64,000 nt of DNA from Arthrobacter sp. MA-N2. Its GTDB lineage: Bacteria; Actinomycetota; Actinomycetes; Actinomycetales; Micrococcaceae. The stretch lies in NCBI RefSeq assembly GCF_000517125.1, contig NZ_KI912156.1, forward strand, positions 312,290-376,289, given 5' to 3'. A program made the position numbers and the translations under genes. Shown in pieces: positions 33,274-41,883 of the stretch (positions are counted from its first letter, which is position 1; each line of letters begins with the position of its first letter). The notes beneath the pieces were generated by a model, which saw only the letters and a program-made list of their open reading frames with translations, did not search any database and was not told the origin of the DNA.

Positions 33274-33288
33274 TTTCTGTGACTCCTT
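33223..33288. repeat. 33-bp tandem duplication over the acyl-CoA dehydrogenase start
   Basis: Units 33223-33255 and 33256-33288 share GGTGAGCTCGTTCAATTTCTG and differ at only a few positions. On the minus strand each unit carries a (A)GGAG/(A)GAG sequence, CAGAAA, a TTG and NELT. The duplication is 11 codons, so frame is kept, giving ESQKLNELT twice. Confidence 0.85.
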
Positions 33289-33327
33289 TGCGCGACAAAC
33301 GCGATTTCTCGAATATTGATATGCATA

Positions 33328-33344
33328 ATTATTACGGAAATAAT
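33328..33344 (+). promoter_or_regulatory. AT-rich operator-like motif, site 3
   Basis: ATTATTACGGAAATAAT has perfect ATTATT/AATAAT arms around a five-base spacer. It lies in the 103-base divergent gap between the acyl-CoA dehydrogenase operon and the CoA-transferase gene, where a shared operator would be expected. Confidence 0.35.
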
Positions 33345-33376
33345 CGTTCAAAGGCAAGCATTGCGGAGGCAGGCAC

Positions 33377-34687
33377 ATGATCATCACGGATGGACTCACA
33401 GACGGAGGGCGCTCCGATTCGGCGGCCCAGCGTGCAGCCGCCGAACTGCTGGCAGGTCGCACGAGGGTGACGATCATGGCGGCCATGAGCCCGCAGCAGC
33501 CCACAACTTCGATTGCAGCCCTCCTGTCGGAGGCACGCCGCCGCGACATATCCGTGCGATTACTGGTCGCTGACCTCTCCGGCGCTTTCGCCTTCTTGGA
33601 CGCCGAATCGGAGAACGATCTGAAAACAGGGTCTCTGGAGATCGTCGTGATTGCGGGGTCGGCGCCGCGCCGGCTGGCCGATCTCGTCGACTGTCTGCCA
33701 ATCTCGCTCTGGGATGCGGACCGACTGCTCGGTTCAGGCAAGCTTCCCTGCGACATTTACGCGGTACGCGTTGCGGGTATTGCATCGGGCATGCTCGATC
33801 TGGGCAACATGGTCGCCTTCACCCCCGGACTGGCCAGACGGCCCGGCGTGAGGATGCTCGTAGAAGTATCCACCGGAAACGAATACGATTCCGGACGCTC
33901 AACCCTCCCGCTAGAAGGTATGGACTGCGTAATTTGGCACGACCTCACACCGGTGAAACGATCGGTCATGCTGCCTCCAGTGGCTGACCCCATCCAGGAT
34001 GCCATCGCCAGGAACGTGGCTGGCCTAGTACCAGATACCGCCACAGTGCAACTGGGCATGGGCCGCATCGCCGACACCCTCGCCGACATCCTCGCAGCCC
34101 GCCGTCGAATCGGCCTCCACTCCGGAACGCTCCCCCGGGGCGCCCTAGCGCCGATCAGGGAAGGTGCATTCAGGGGCCCGGGCAAGTCAGTCGATCAGGG
34201 ACTGCAGGTAGCCACGGGCCTCGCCATTAACGCGGGACCAGGCCCCTGGGGGAACACGATCCGACTGCGTCCGATCAGCGAGACCCACGACCCCGTGCTC
34301 CTCGCCAAGCACGCACGCCTCTGGGCGATCAACTCAGCCTTCCAAATCGATCTCTTCGGACAGGTCAACGCAGAGTGGATGCACGGCGCTCGGCTGGCGT
34401 CAGGAGGAGGACAGACCGATTTCCTGCGTGCCGCCCACCAAAGCCCGGGCGGGGCGGCCGTACTCGCCCTGCCATCGCGCAGCTCTCGCGGCGAACCGCG
34501 CATCACAGCGCAACTCTCAGCCCCGGGCGTTGTCACGACCACAGGCAACGACCTGGATTTCGTGGTCACCGAATACGGTGTGGCCGACCTGCGAGGCATA
34601 TCACTGCATACGCGAAGGGAGAGGATTGCATCGGTCGCACATCCGGATGATCGATCAGCACTGCTCGCCTCCGGTGATGCCACGTAA
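33377..34687 (+). CDS. Acetyl-CoA hydrolase/4-hydroxybutyrate CoA-transferase family protein
   Basis: A 436-residue class I-type CoA transferase. Family segments include ATVQLGMGRIADTLADIL, HSGTLPRGALAP, WAINSAFQIDLFGQVNAEWM, FVVTEYGVADLRGIS and the C-terminal VAHPDDRSAL. These enzymes transfer CoA between acyl groups through a Glu-CoA thioester. Here it may activate an acid from the island pathway. It is divergent from the acyl-CoA dehydrogenase operon with a possible shared operator between. The GGAGG before ATG 33377 supports the start. Confidence 0.82.
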   Translation: MIITDGLTDGGRSDSAAQRAAAELLAGRTRVTIMAAMSPQQPTTSIAALLSEARRRDISVRLLVADLSGAFAFLDAESENDLKTGSLEIVVIAGSAPRRLADLVDCLPISLWDADRLLGSGKLPCDIYAVRVAGIASGMLDLGNMVAFTPGLARRPGVRMLVEVSTGNEYDSGRSTLPLEGMDCVIWHDLTPVKRSVMLPPVADPIQDAIARNVAGLVPDTATVQLGMGRIADTLADILAARRRIGLHSGTLPRGALAPIREGAFRGPGKSVDQGLQVATGLAINAGPGPWGNTIRLRPISETHDPVLLAKHARLWAINSAFQIDLFGQVNAEWMHGARLASGGGQTDFLRAAHQSPGGAAVLALPSRSSRGEPRITAQLSAPGVVTTTGNDLDFVVTEYGVADLRGISLHTRRERIASVAHPDDRSALLASGDAT

Positions 34688-34852
34688 CTCACGTGGGAGC
34701 AGCTCGTCCACCGCGACAGGCTATTTTCATTGCTGAACCCGTGGTTGGAAGCCGATTCCCCTCGGTTGTCGTTGCACCGGCATCACGGCACCAACAAGTC
34801 CGCTGCAGACACCGGCCGCGGCATGGCGGCGCATGCGGGGTTCTGGAGGTGC

Positions 34853-35542
34853 TCACTCGGGAAGTGCGGGGGCATTGACCGCGAGTCCGGCCAGGCTGTT
34901 TCCGAGCGTTTGGCGCAAGGTCAGGACCTCATCGGGCTCGCGGGGCTCACCGCGTTCCGGACGGGTGCTCAGGGTATCCAGGGCAAGGGAGAACAGTCGA
35001 CGTGATGCAGCCACGGCTTCTTCCCTATCCCTGCGGATCAGGTGTTCATGGACGAAAAGGACCAGCAGGACGTCTTCGATCCACCGGTCTGTGCGGAAAG
35101 CGCCCTCCGCCTTGGCTCGTTCTATTAGTTCCTCGAATTCCCGCAGGATCGTGGTGCGCAGCCGGTCAACTTCGGCGGATTCTCCCTCGGGCACTGCCCG
35201 CAGCGCGCTCATGTACCCAAGGTTGTTGATCGTTTCGAGGAGCAGCCACTCGAAGTACCTCGCGAACCCTCCCCACCCGGTCTGGCAGTTCATCGCCTCG
35301 GAGATGGCCTCCTGGTTGCGTGCCAGATTCACCAGGAGCGCCTCGATGATCAGCCCACGCCGGTCAGGGAAATGCCGATAGAGCGTGGCGTTGCCCAAGC
35401 CAGCGCGCTTGGCAATCGCATCCAGCGGCACGTCAAGCCCCTGTTCGGCGAACAGGACACGCGCCGCCTCCACGAGGGCCCGGCGGTTACGCAGCTGGTC
35501 ACGCCGCGGCGTCGGTTGCCGCGACGGGTCATGTTTTGCCAT
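34853..35542 (-). CDS. TetR/AcrR-family regulator
   Basis: A 229-residue regulator. The N-terminal helix-turn-helix is LVEAARVLFAEQGLDVPLDA followed by IAKRAGLGNATLYRHFPDRRGLI (about 20-65); the rest is helical ligand domain. It faces the aldehyde dehydrogenase operon across a 286-base divergent gap, so it may control that ten-gene operon. That gap has AT-rich sequence with ACTAT repeated near 35772 and 35796 but no clear palindrome that I trust. Confidence 0.85.
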   Translation of the reverse strand: MAKHDPSRQPTPRRDQLRNRRALVEAARVLFAEQGLDVPLDAIAKRAGLGNATLYRHFPDRRGLIIEALLVNLARNQEAISEAMNCQTGWGGFARYFEWLLLETINNLGYMSALRAVPEGESAEVDRLRTTILREFEELIERAKAEGAFRTDRWIEDVLLVLFVHEHLIRRDREEAVAASRRLFSLALDTLSTRPERGEPREPDEVLTLRQTLGNSLAGLAVNAPALPE

Positions 35543-35828
35543 GCCGCCACTCTATGCCAGACGCTCCACGAAAAACGTGGACTAATCCCCGTTTCGACGC
35601 TATGGTCGTTTTCACTGGATTCTGCGACCGCGGGATCTGCCCGACGCCATGACGAACACACCCGACACCATCAGCGGAACAATCCTCCTTAGGCGGAGTG
35701 CAAACCCACAATGCGAGTAGAAGTTGAGCCGCCCCTGTCGCCCGGCATAGGTTGTTGAAGAAAAATATAACTATGCGGATGAACGTAACTATTGACCTAA
35801 AATCGAAAACGAATGTAAGGTCAATCAC

Positions 35829-37340
35829 ATGGTCCCTGAAACACTGAAAATGCATGCGAAATTGCATGATTCCGCACCCCCCGCAACCGGACTCCGACAC
35901 CTCATCGACGGGCAGCTGGTAGCAGGTAAGGGAGAGTTCGAGATCGTCTCTCCATGGTCCGAGCAGGTCGTCGCGGTCACCCCGCGTGCGACGGTCGACG
36001 AGGCGCAGCAGGCGATCTCGGCTGCGCGGCGTGCCTTCGACAGCGGTCCATGGCCGCGTATGCTTCCGGCTGAGCGGGCCGCAGTGCTCCGACGCTTTGC
36101 GGACTGCCTGAACGCCCGTCGCGATGAGTTCGTGCACATTGCTATTCATCAGGCTGGGGCGGTGCACTCGCTGGCGACGGCAGTCCAAACGGACGCCCCG
36201 CTCGCTGCCGCTTACAGCTATGCTGCGGCCGCCGAGACGTTTGACGAGGTTGAATCACACACAATCGACGGGCCACCGCTCTCGGGCAAAGAGGGTGCCC
36301 GTAAGATCCGGCTTGTGCAACGTACCCCAGCCGGCGTCATCGTGGGGATCACTCCCTTCAACTACCCGTTCCGGATGGCCGTGCAAAAGGTCTTCCCGGC
36401 GCTAGCCGTCGGCTGCACAATAGTGCTGAAGCCCCATCCCACTACTTCGTGGGACTCGGCGCTTATGGCCGAGTCAGCGATTGAGGCTGGTCTGCCGGAC
36501 GGGGTGCTGAACATCCTCCTTGGCGCCGAATCCGAAGTGGGCGAGGCGCTCGTCTCCGACGAGCGCGTCGACAAAATCAGCTTCACGGGAAGCACCGCCA
36601 CAGGCCGACGCATCATGGCTCTCGCCGCCGAGACCATCACCAATGTGGGTCTCGAGCTGGGTGGCAAGTCAGCGAATATCGTCTTCGCGGACGCCGACCT
36701 CGACGCCTTCTTTGCTACCGATCCCGGCAACCTTAAGCACGCGGGCCAAGGCTGCGGACAGCTCACCCGGGTGCTCGTCGAGCGGAGCATTTACGATCAG
36801 GTCACGGCCCGCATCTCCGAGGAGATGGCTCAGATCCCCCTCGGCGGCCCGGAAGACCCGGGCACCGGCATTGGGCCGGTAGCGAACCGTGCACAGTACG
36901 ACCGCGTACTCGAGTACATCAAAATCGGCCGGGCGGAAGGCGCCACCGTCCTCACTGGCGGTTCCGCGTCAAGGGCCCATTCCTCGGGTTACCACATTGA
37001 GCCGACACTCTTCACTGAAGTCACGAACGACATGCGGATCGCTCAGGAGGAGATCTTCGGGCCGGTGCTCGTGGCAATCCCGTTTGACAACGCCGACGAC
37101 GCCATCGCGATTGCGAACGACTCCATATACGGCATCAACGCCTCGGTGTGGAGCACCGATCGCGTCAAGGCCTGGAGGGTAGCCGGCGCGCTGCGAACCG
37201 GAAGCGTGGGTGTCAACTGCCTAGCCAGTGTCACCGACGGACCGCATGGCGGCTTCAAACAGACCAGTATCGGCCGCGAGTGGGGCCGATACAGCCTGGA
37301 CGAGTACGTCGAGCTGCGCGCGTTCGAAACCCGGGAATAG
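35829..37340 (+). CDS. Aldehyde dehydrogenase family protein
   Basis: A 503-residue NAD(P)-dependent aldehyde dehydrogenase. The catalytic Cys is Cys309 in KHAGQGCGQLTR and the general base Glu276 in LELGGKSAN; FTGSTATGRRI is the Rossmann glycine loop and PFNYPF the substrate-entry loop. EEIFGPVL is the C-terminal signature. First gene of a rightward operon running to 46474. Its likely job is oxidising an aldehyde intermediate of the island pathway. The first ATG was used; a second at 35850 is possible. Confidence 0.88.
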   Translation: MVPETLKMHAKLHDSAPPATGLRHLIDGQLVAGKGEFEIVSPWSEQVVAVTPRATVDEAQQAISAARRAFDSGPWPRMLPAERAAVLRRFADCLNARRDEFVHIAIHQAGAVHSLATAVQTDAPLAAAYSYAAAAETFDEVESHTIDGPPLSGKEGARKIRLVQRTPAGVIVGITPFNYPFRMAVQKVFPALAVGCTIVLKPHPTTSWDSALMAESAIEAGLPDGVLNILLGAESEVGEALVSDERVDKISFTGSTATGRRIMALAAETITNVGLELGGKSANIVFADADLDAFFATDPGNLKHAGQGCGQLTRVLVERSIYDQVTARISEEMAQIPLGGPEDPGTGIGPVANRAQYDRVLEYIKIGRAEGATVLTGGSASRAHSSGYHIEPTLFTEVTNDMRIAQEEIFGPVLVAIPFDNADDAIAIANDSIYGINASVWSTDRVKAWRVAGALRTGSVGVNCLASVTDGPHGGFKQTSIGREWGRYSLDEYVELRAFETRE

Positions 37341-37425
37341 TTCGGAGTCCTCCGCGGGCACATACTCCCCCCAAAGCACTGAGACTACAACGATCAAACG
37401 ACCCAAATTGGAGTTACCAGATACC

Positions 37426-38196
37426 ATGAACGAGCTTCAGAACAGAATTGCCTTCATCACCGGAGCCGCCTCAGGAATGGGCCGCGCAAGCGCCATCCTG
37501 ATGGCCGCCGAAGGCGCCACCGTGGTCGTCGCAGATCTGAATCTCGAGGGCGCCGAGAAGGTCGTAGCCGAGATCGAAGAGGCCGGCGGTACAGCGAGTG
37601 CGGTAAAGCTCGACGTCACGAAGCCGCAGGACATCCAGTCGGCTTTCGAGAGGGTCGACGAGCAGTTCGGCCGCCTCGACGTCGTCTACGCCAACGCCGG
37701 AACCCCCGGGGCGACCGGCCACGAGGTGACCGAGGAGGAATACGATTTCTCGGTCGGGGTGAACCTTACCGGGGCCTACTTCGTCGCACAGTCCGGGATT
37801 CCGCTGCTAAAGAAGTCAGAGAACACCGGTTCCATTATCTTCACCGCATCGACCGCAGGCCTCGTGGGCTCAGGGCTCAGCCCCCTCTACTCGCTCACCA
37901 AAGGCGGCGTCGTCATGTACGCCAAGGCCCTCGCTCTCTCGCTGGCGCCGAAGGTGCGCGTAAACGTGATCTGCCCCGGACCTATCGATACGCCGATGCT
38001 GCCGAAGTTCTGGTCGCGGGAGACGACGGAGGGTGCCTCGGAGCGTCTCGACGCCTGGGTAGAGCAGGACATTCCTCTCGGCCGCCGCGGGCGCCCCGAG
38101 GAAATCGCACAGGCTGCACTGTTCCTCGCTAGCGACCGGGCCAGCTTTATCACGGGCGTCGCACTGCCCGTCGATGGCGGCTTTGTCGCCAAATAG
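37426..38196 (+). CDS. Short-chain dehydrogenase/reductase
   Basis: A 256-residue classical SDR. Cofactor motif TGAASGMGRAS near residue 12, Asp in VVADLN suggesting NAD(H), NAG in VYANAGTPG, catalytic Ser in FTASTAG and Tyr-Lys in YSLTKGG. The C-terminal ITGVALPVDGGF is typical. ATG 37426 follows GGAG; a longer upstream frame overlaps the aldehyde dehydrogenase. Second gene of the operon; it could oxidise a hydroxyl group on the terpenoid or a 3-hydroxyacyl intermediate. Confidence 0.88.
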   Translation: MNELQNRIAFITGAASGMGRASAILMAAEGATVVVADLNLEGAEKVVAEIEEAGGTASAVKLDVTKPQDIQSAFERVDEQFGRLDVVYANAGTPGATGHEVTEEEYDFSVGVNLTGAYFVAQSGIPLLKKSENTGSIIFTASTAGLVGSGLSPLYSLTKGGVVMYAKALALSLAPKVRVNVICPGPIDTPMLPKFWSRETTEGASERLDAWVEQDIPLGRRGRPEEIAQAALFLASDRASFITGVALPVDGGFVAK

Positions 38197-38268
38197 TACT
38201 GTCCGCAGGTTCCTCGGCTCAGAAACCACCGGGTCGCCTCGTTTTTCCACAACGACGAAGGGGTCGTT

Positions 38269-39621
38269 ATGAATGTTCAACCGCGACAGCTAGCCGACCA
38301 GGCTAAGAAGTCAGCGGCGGCGAGCTTTGTCGGTGGAGTCATGGAATTCTATGACTTCTTCATCTACGGTGCTGCGGCTGCCTTGGTGTTCGGCAAACTA
38401 TTCTTTCCGACGCTCGACCCTGTGGCCGGAACTCTGGCCGCGTTCGCGACGTTCGGAATAGCGTTCCTCGTGCGGCCGCTGGGCGCCGTGATCTTCGGTC
38501 ATATCGGCGACAAATACGGGCGCAAGAGGATGCTCGTTCTCACATTGTGGGTGATGGGATCGGCGACGTTCTTGATGGGAATTCTGCCCAGCTACGCCGA
38601 GGTGGGTATTCTGGCTCCCATTCTGTTGGTGCTGCTCCGCCTCGTCCAGGGCATGGCAGCGGGAGGCGAACTGGGTGGGGCGGCAGCGCTTGCAGTGGAA
38701 AATGCGCCACCGAAGCGGCGCGGTTTTTTCGGGGCCTTCTCGACCGCCGGCACTAATGCCGGTACGGCACTGGGGTCGTTCATCTTCGCGATGACGGTGA
38801 TGATGCCCACGGAACAGTTCCTTCAGTGGGGATGGAGAATTCCGTTTCTCGCCAGCATCGTCGTGCTTCTGGTCGGATTCATGGTGCGCAGAGCCGTAGC
38901 GGAGCCCGAGGATTTCGTGAAGGAGCGCACAAAAGAGGAGCGGCGCCAGGGCAAACTGCCGATTCTCGAAGTGTTCAAGAAGTACCCATCGGCGATCCTA
39001 ATCAGTCTCTTCGTCTTCGCTGCGCAGAACGTCGCATTTTATCTCGTGACCGTGTACTCCTTAACGTTCGCCAAGGGAGTGTCTATAGATGCCAATCAGT
39101 ACCTCCTTCAAGCATTGACCGTGGCGACACTTTCGAACGTGGTCGCCATGATCGTCTGGGGCGCGCTCTCGGATCGTTTCGGCCGCAAGCCGATTCTCGT
39201 CATCGGGTTGATTCTCCAGACGGTTTTCCTCGTTACGTTCTACGCAAGCATCCAGACCGTGAACTCCTTTGTCATGACGCTGGCGATGATCGCTGTGCTG
39301 AACTTCGGACAAGCAGCCATCGTAGGAGTGGTGCCGGCGTATTACTCCGAGATGTTCGAAACCCGGGTAAGAGTGACAGGCATCTCCGTGGGTATGCAGC
39401 TGGGTGCACTCGCTGGCGGCTTCACCCCGTTCGTTGCGGCATGGATCGTGGCGCAGGGCGGCTCGTGGCAGATTCTCGTGGCGATCTCAGCCGTCTTCAG
39501 CGCCATCGCCGTCATCGCGGTTGTGCGGTCGAGCAATGTCAAGCACGAAATCGGTATCGCCCCCCTTCCCCCGGTGCACAGAACCATTGTGCCCGTAAAT
39601 CAACCTTCGCTAGGAGAATAG
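38269..39621 (+). CDS. MFS transporter, metabolite:H+ symporter (MHS) type
   Basis: A 450-residue protein with 12 predicted helices. MHS-family marks: MEFYDFFIYGAAAALVFGKLFFP at helix 1, the DKYGRKRML loop between helices 2 and 3, RLVQGMAAGGELGGAA in helix 4, and the second DRFGRKPIL loop. MHS carriers import organic acids such as shikimate, alpha-ketoglutarate or aromatic acids with protons. In this operon it may import a pathway acid. GTCGTT precedes the ATG; the start is by position. Confidence 0.87.
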   Translation: MNVQPRQLADQAKKSAAASFVGGVMEFYDFFIYGAAAALVFGKLFFPTLDPVAGTLAAFATFGIAFLVRPLGAVIFGHIGDKYGRKRMLVLTLWVMGSATFLMGILPSYAEVGILAPILLVLLRLVQGMAAGGELGGAAALAVENAPPKRRGFFGAFSTAGTNAGTALGSFIFAMTVMMPTEQFLQWGWRIPFLASIVVLLVGFMVRRAVAEPEDFVKERTKEERRQGKLPILEVFKKYPSAILISLFVFAAQNVAFYLVTVYSLTFAKGVSIDANQYLLQALTVATLSNVVAMIVWGALSDRFGRKPILVIGLILQTVFLVTFYASIQTVNSFVMTLAMIAVLNFGQAAIVGVVPAYYSEMFETRVRVTGISVGMQLGALAGGFTPFVAAWIVAQGGSWQILVAISAVFSAIAVIAVVRSSNVKHEIGIAPLPPVHRTIVPVNQPSLGE

Positions 39622-39623
39622 TT

Positions 39624-40967
39624 GTGAAATACCAAGACAGGTTCCACCAGACTGACTTATCCCGTCGAGACGTGTTCCGTTTCACGGGCATCGCTGGCAT
39701 GGCGGTGGCAGGCTCCGCTCTCCTCGCGGCCTGCGCGACTCCTGGCGCGCCAGGGTTAGCCGCCTCTGCAGGTTCGTCGCCCCTCCTGATGGATCACTTG
39801 ATCGCAAATGTCCCAGCCTTCTCGTCGGCTGATCGCGCATTCAAGGCTGCCGCAAAAGCACTGAGTGCCAGCGCTTCGTTCACGTCGTACGACGGTGATA
39901 TGCAGAAGGCCTTGGCGCAGTCGCTGACGTTTCCTTCTCTTAGCGTCGCTGGCGTCCACTCCTATCTCGTGGCCGACGCCAGCATTGAGCGCTACGCCAA
40001 GTCACTGACCGACAAAAAGATCGCGTACCAAAACCTATCTAATCGTCTTCCCTGGTTCGCGCCGACTGATCCGAAGTTCAACGGCTACTTCACCGGCAAT
40101 GTGGGTGGCCCGTTTGCGGATGAGGCCTACGTGGTGACCAAGATCCTGCTTGAGCGCGGCGGCGGCAAAGGCGATCTGATCCTGCTGGGCGGCCCCAAAG
40201 GTGGCCTCTCGGAGACAGCCCGCCGTTTCGGGGCAATGAAGGCGATCTCAGAGTACCCGAACGTGAAATTAGTCGCCAATGCCTACACCGACTGGGACAC
40301 CACCAAGGCCCAGACCGCACTGGAGACGCTCCTCCCGTCGAACCCCAACGTGAAGTTCGTCCTCTGCTTGAACGACGGTGTGGGGCTAGGTGCACTCGCA
40401 GCACTTAAGGCGGCGCGCAACTCGACCGCCCTCATCTGCGGGATGGATGGTGACCCCGGGTTCCTCAAGCTCATGAGTACCGAAGATCGCATCGTCGCGA
40501 CCTCGGCCGGTCTCATCGCCTTTTCTGGCGTGCTAGCCGCAGTGCGTCTTTTCGACCACATCAACGGCGTCCAGACGAACCCCCTGGAGTCCTTCATCAA
40601 CACCGACAGCGTCATCATCGACACCCCTGAAGCAGCCGCGGCCCTGCTCGATCTGACTGGGGAGGACAAGCCTGTGCTCTGGGACGCCACGAAGATGTCG
40701 CGCCATCTCAATGGGGATAATTGGATCGTCCAGCACCGCTGCGTCATACCCAACCCGGCAGTATCCGAATGGGGTCCACAGGGTGTCAACCCAACACCCC
40801 AGCCGGCCGGGTGGGCCTGGCCAGAGAGCTATCAGAAAGCGTTGGACAGCGACGGCGGACTTGATGCCCTGAACGCTCTCTGGGACAAGAAGTTCAAGGA
40901 TCCCTACGCTTCCGTGCGCGAAAAGGCCATCGTCAAGAAGGGCGCTCTCGGCGCACTCAACGCGTAA
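39624..40967 (+). CDS. Sugar-type ABC transporter substrate-binding lipoprotein
   Basis: A 447-residue binding protein. The signal has a twin-arginine-like LSRRDVFRF followed by a hydrophobic stretch and lipobox LLAAC, suggesting a Tat-exported lipoprotein. The body has the periplasmic-binding-protein I fold (LILLGGPKGGLSETARRFGAM, FVLCLNDGVGLGALAALKA, GMDGDPG). Sugar-binding members are usually shorter by about 100 residues; here there is a C-terminal extension with WPESYQKALDSDGGLDALN. GTG 39624 has GGAG upstream. The matching ATPase and permease are at 42642 and 44185. Confidence 0.85.
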   Translation: MKYQDRFHQTDLSRRDVFRFTGIAGMAVAGSALLAACATPGAPGLAASAGSSPLLMDHLIANVPAFSSADRAFKAAAKALSASASFTSYDGDMQKALAQSLTFPSLSVAGVHSYLVADASIERYAKSLTDKKIAYQNLSNRLPWFAPTDPKFNGYFTGNVGGPFADEAYVVTKILLERGGGKGDLILLGGPKGGLSETARRFGAMKAISEYPNVKLVANAYTDWDTTKAQTALETLLPSNPNVKFVLCLNDGVGLGALAALKAARNSTALICGMDGDPGFLKLMSTEDRIVATSAGLIAFSGVLAAVRLFDHINGVQTNPLESFINTDSVIIDTPEAAAALLDLTGEDKPVLWDATKMSRHLNGDNWIVQHRCVIPNPAVSEWGPQGVNPTPQPAGWAWPESYQKALDSDGGLDALNALWDKKFKDPYASVREKAIVKKGALGALNA

Positions 40968-41019
40968 GAAACTCCAGAGAAACCCTCCGCTCATACGACG
41001 CAATGAAGGACCAGTGAAA

Positions 41020-41853
41020 ATGATGGAACAAAGATTGGCAGGGAAAACCGCTCTCGTCACGGGCGCAGCACACGGTCAGGGACGAGCGCACTGCCTGCGC
41101 CTTGCGGCTGAAGGGGCCGACATCGTCGCGATCGACATGGCCGGCCAGAACCTTGACGTTGCATACCCGTTGGGAACTTGGAAGGAACTGCTCGAAACGG
41201 TGGCCGAGGTCGAGAAGCTCGGCCGTCGCGGCATCGCTCTGAGTGCAGACATCCGGGATCGCGAGGCGCTGGCGAAGGCGGTAGCCGAAAGCGAAAAGGA
41301 CTTCCCGCAGCTGGATGTGCTCGTGGCCAACGCCGGGATGGGCGCCTACGGGCGGGTACTCGAGACTCCGATCGAGACCTGGGACCAGGTCATCGCCGTG
41401 AACCTAACCGGCACCTTCAACACCATCCAGGCATTCGCCCCTCGGATGATCGCCGGCGGCAAAGGCGGTTCGATCATCGTGACAAGCTCCGTCTCCGGCA
41501 GCAAGGGCCTGCCCTTTACCGGCGCCTACGCAGCCTCGAAGCACGGCTTGCAAGGATTGGTGAAAGTGCTCGCCCAGGAGCTCGCAGAGCACTCAATCCG
41601 AGTCAACTCTGTCAATCCCGGGCCAATCGCCACGCCGCTCACCACCGACAAGACCGGACCTGCTCTGCTGCAGGGAGACGGACCCGAAGCCACGCTTTTC
41701 CTCGGATCCTTCTCTCCGCTGCTCCCGCTGCCCGAGGGCGGGTTTCTAGATGCAAAAGAGGTAAGCGGCGCGGTGTCCTGGCTCGCCTCCGACGACAGCC
41801 GGTATGTGACGGGGCTTGCCGTTCCCGTCGACGCCGGGGTAATGGCGCGCTGA
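41020..41853 (+). CDS. Mycofactocin-coupled-type short-chain dehydrogenase
   Basis: A 277-residue SDR of the subfamily linked to mycofactocin (carveol-dehydrogenase-like). The cofactor motif is TGAAHGQGRAH; the hallmark insertion after strand 2 is IDMAGQNLDVAYPLGTWKEL; then DIRDREAL, VANAGMGAYGR, Ser in VTSSVSG and YAASKHG. In this subfamily NAD is bound so that it does not exchange and mycofactocin accepts electrons. It precedes the oxocamphor-hydrolase homologue by 30 bases, so I infer that it oxidises the P450-made alcohol to a ketone. ATG 41020 is preferred to GTG 41014 by AAGGA spacing. Confidence 0.85.
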   Translation: MMEQRLAGKTALVTGAAHGQGRAHCLRLAAEGADIVAIDMAGQNLDVAYPLGTWKELLETVAEVEKLGRRGIALSADIRDREALAKAVAESEKDFPQLDVLVANAGMGAYGRVLETPIETWDQVIAVNLTGTFNTIQAFAPRMIAGGKGGSIIVTSSVSGSKGLPFTGAYAASKHGLQGLVKVLAQELAEHSIRVNSVNPGPIATPLTTDKTGPALLQGDGPEATLFLGSFSPLLPLPEGGFLDAKEVSGAVSWLASDDSRYVTGLAVPVDAGVMAR

Positions 41854-41883
41854 CGCGCCCGATAATTCAGAGAGAAGGAAGAC

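Noticed and set aside
33223..33288. Possible CRISPR-like repeat
   Set aside because: Only two contiguous units with no spacer; it is a coding duplication.
33377..34687. Simple acetyl-CoA hydrolase for acetate metabolism
   Set aside because: Possible by family, but its divergent pairing with the acyl-CoA dehydrogenase operon favours a pathway-specific CoA transferase; left open in the call.
38826..39623. N-terminal extension of the ABC binding protein
   Set aside because: It overlaps the MFS gene; GTG 39624 has a ribosome-binding site and starts a signal peptide.
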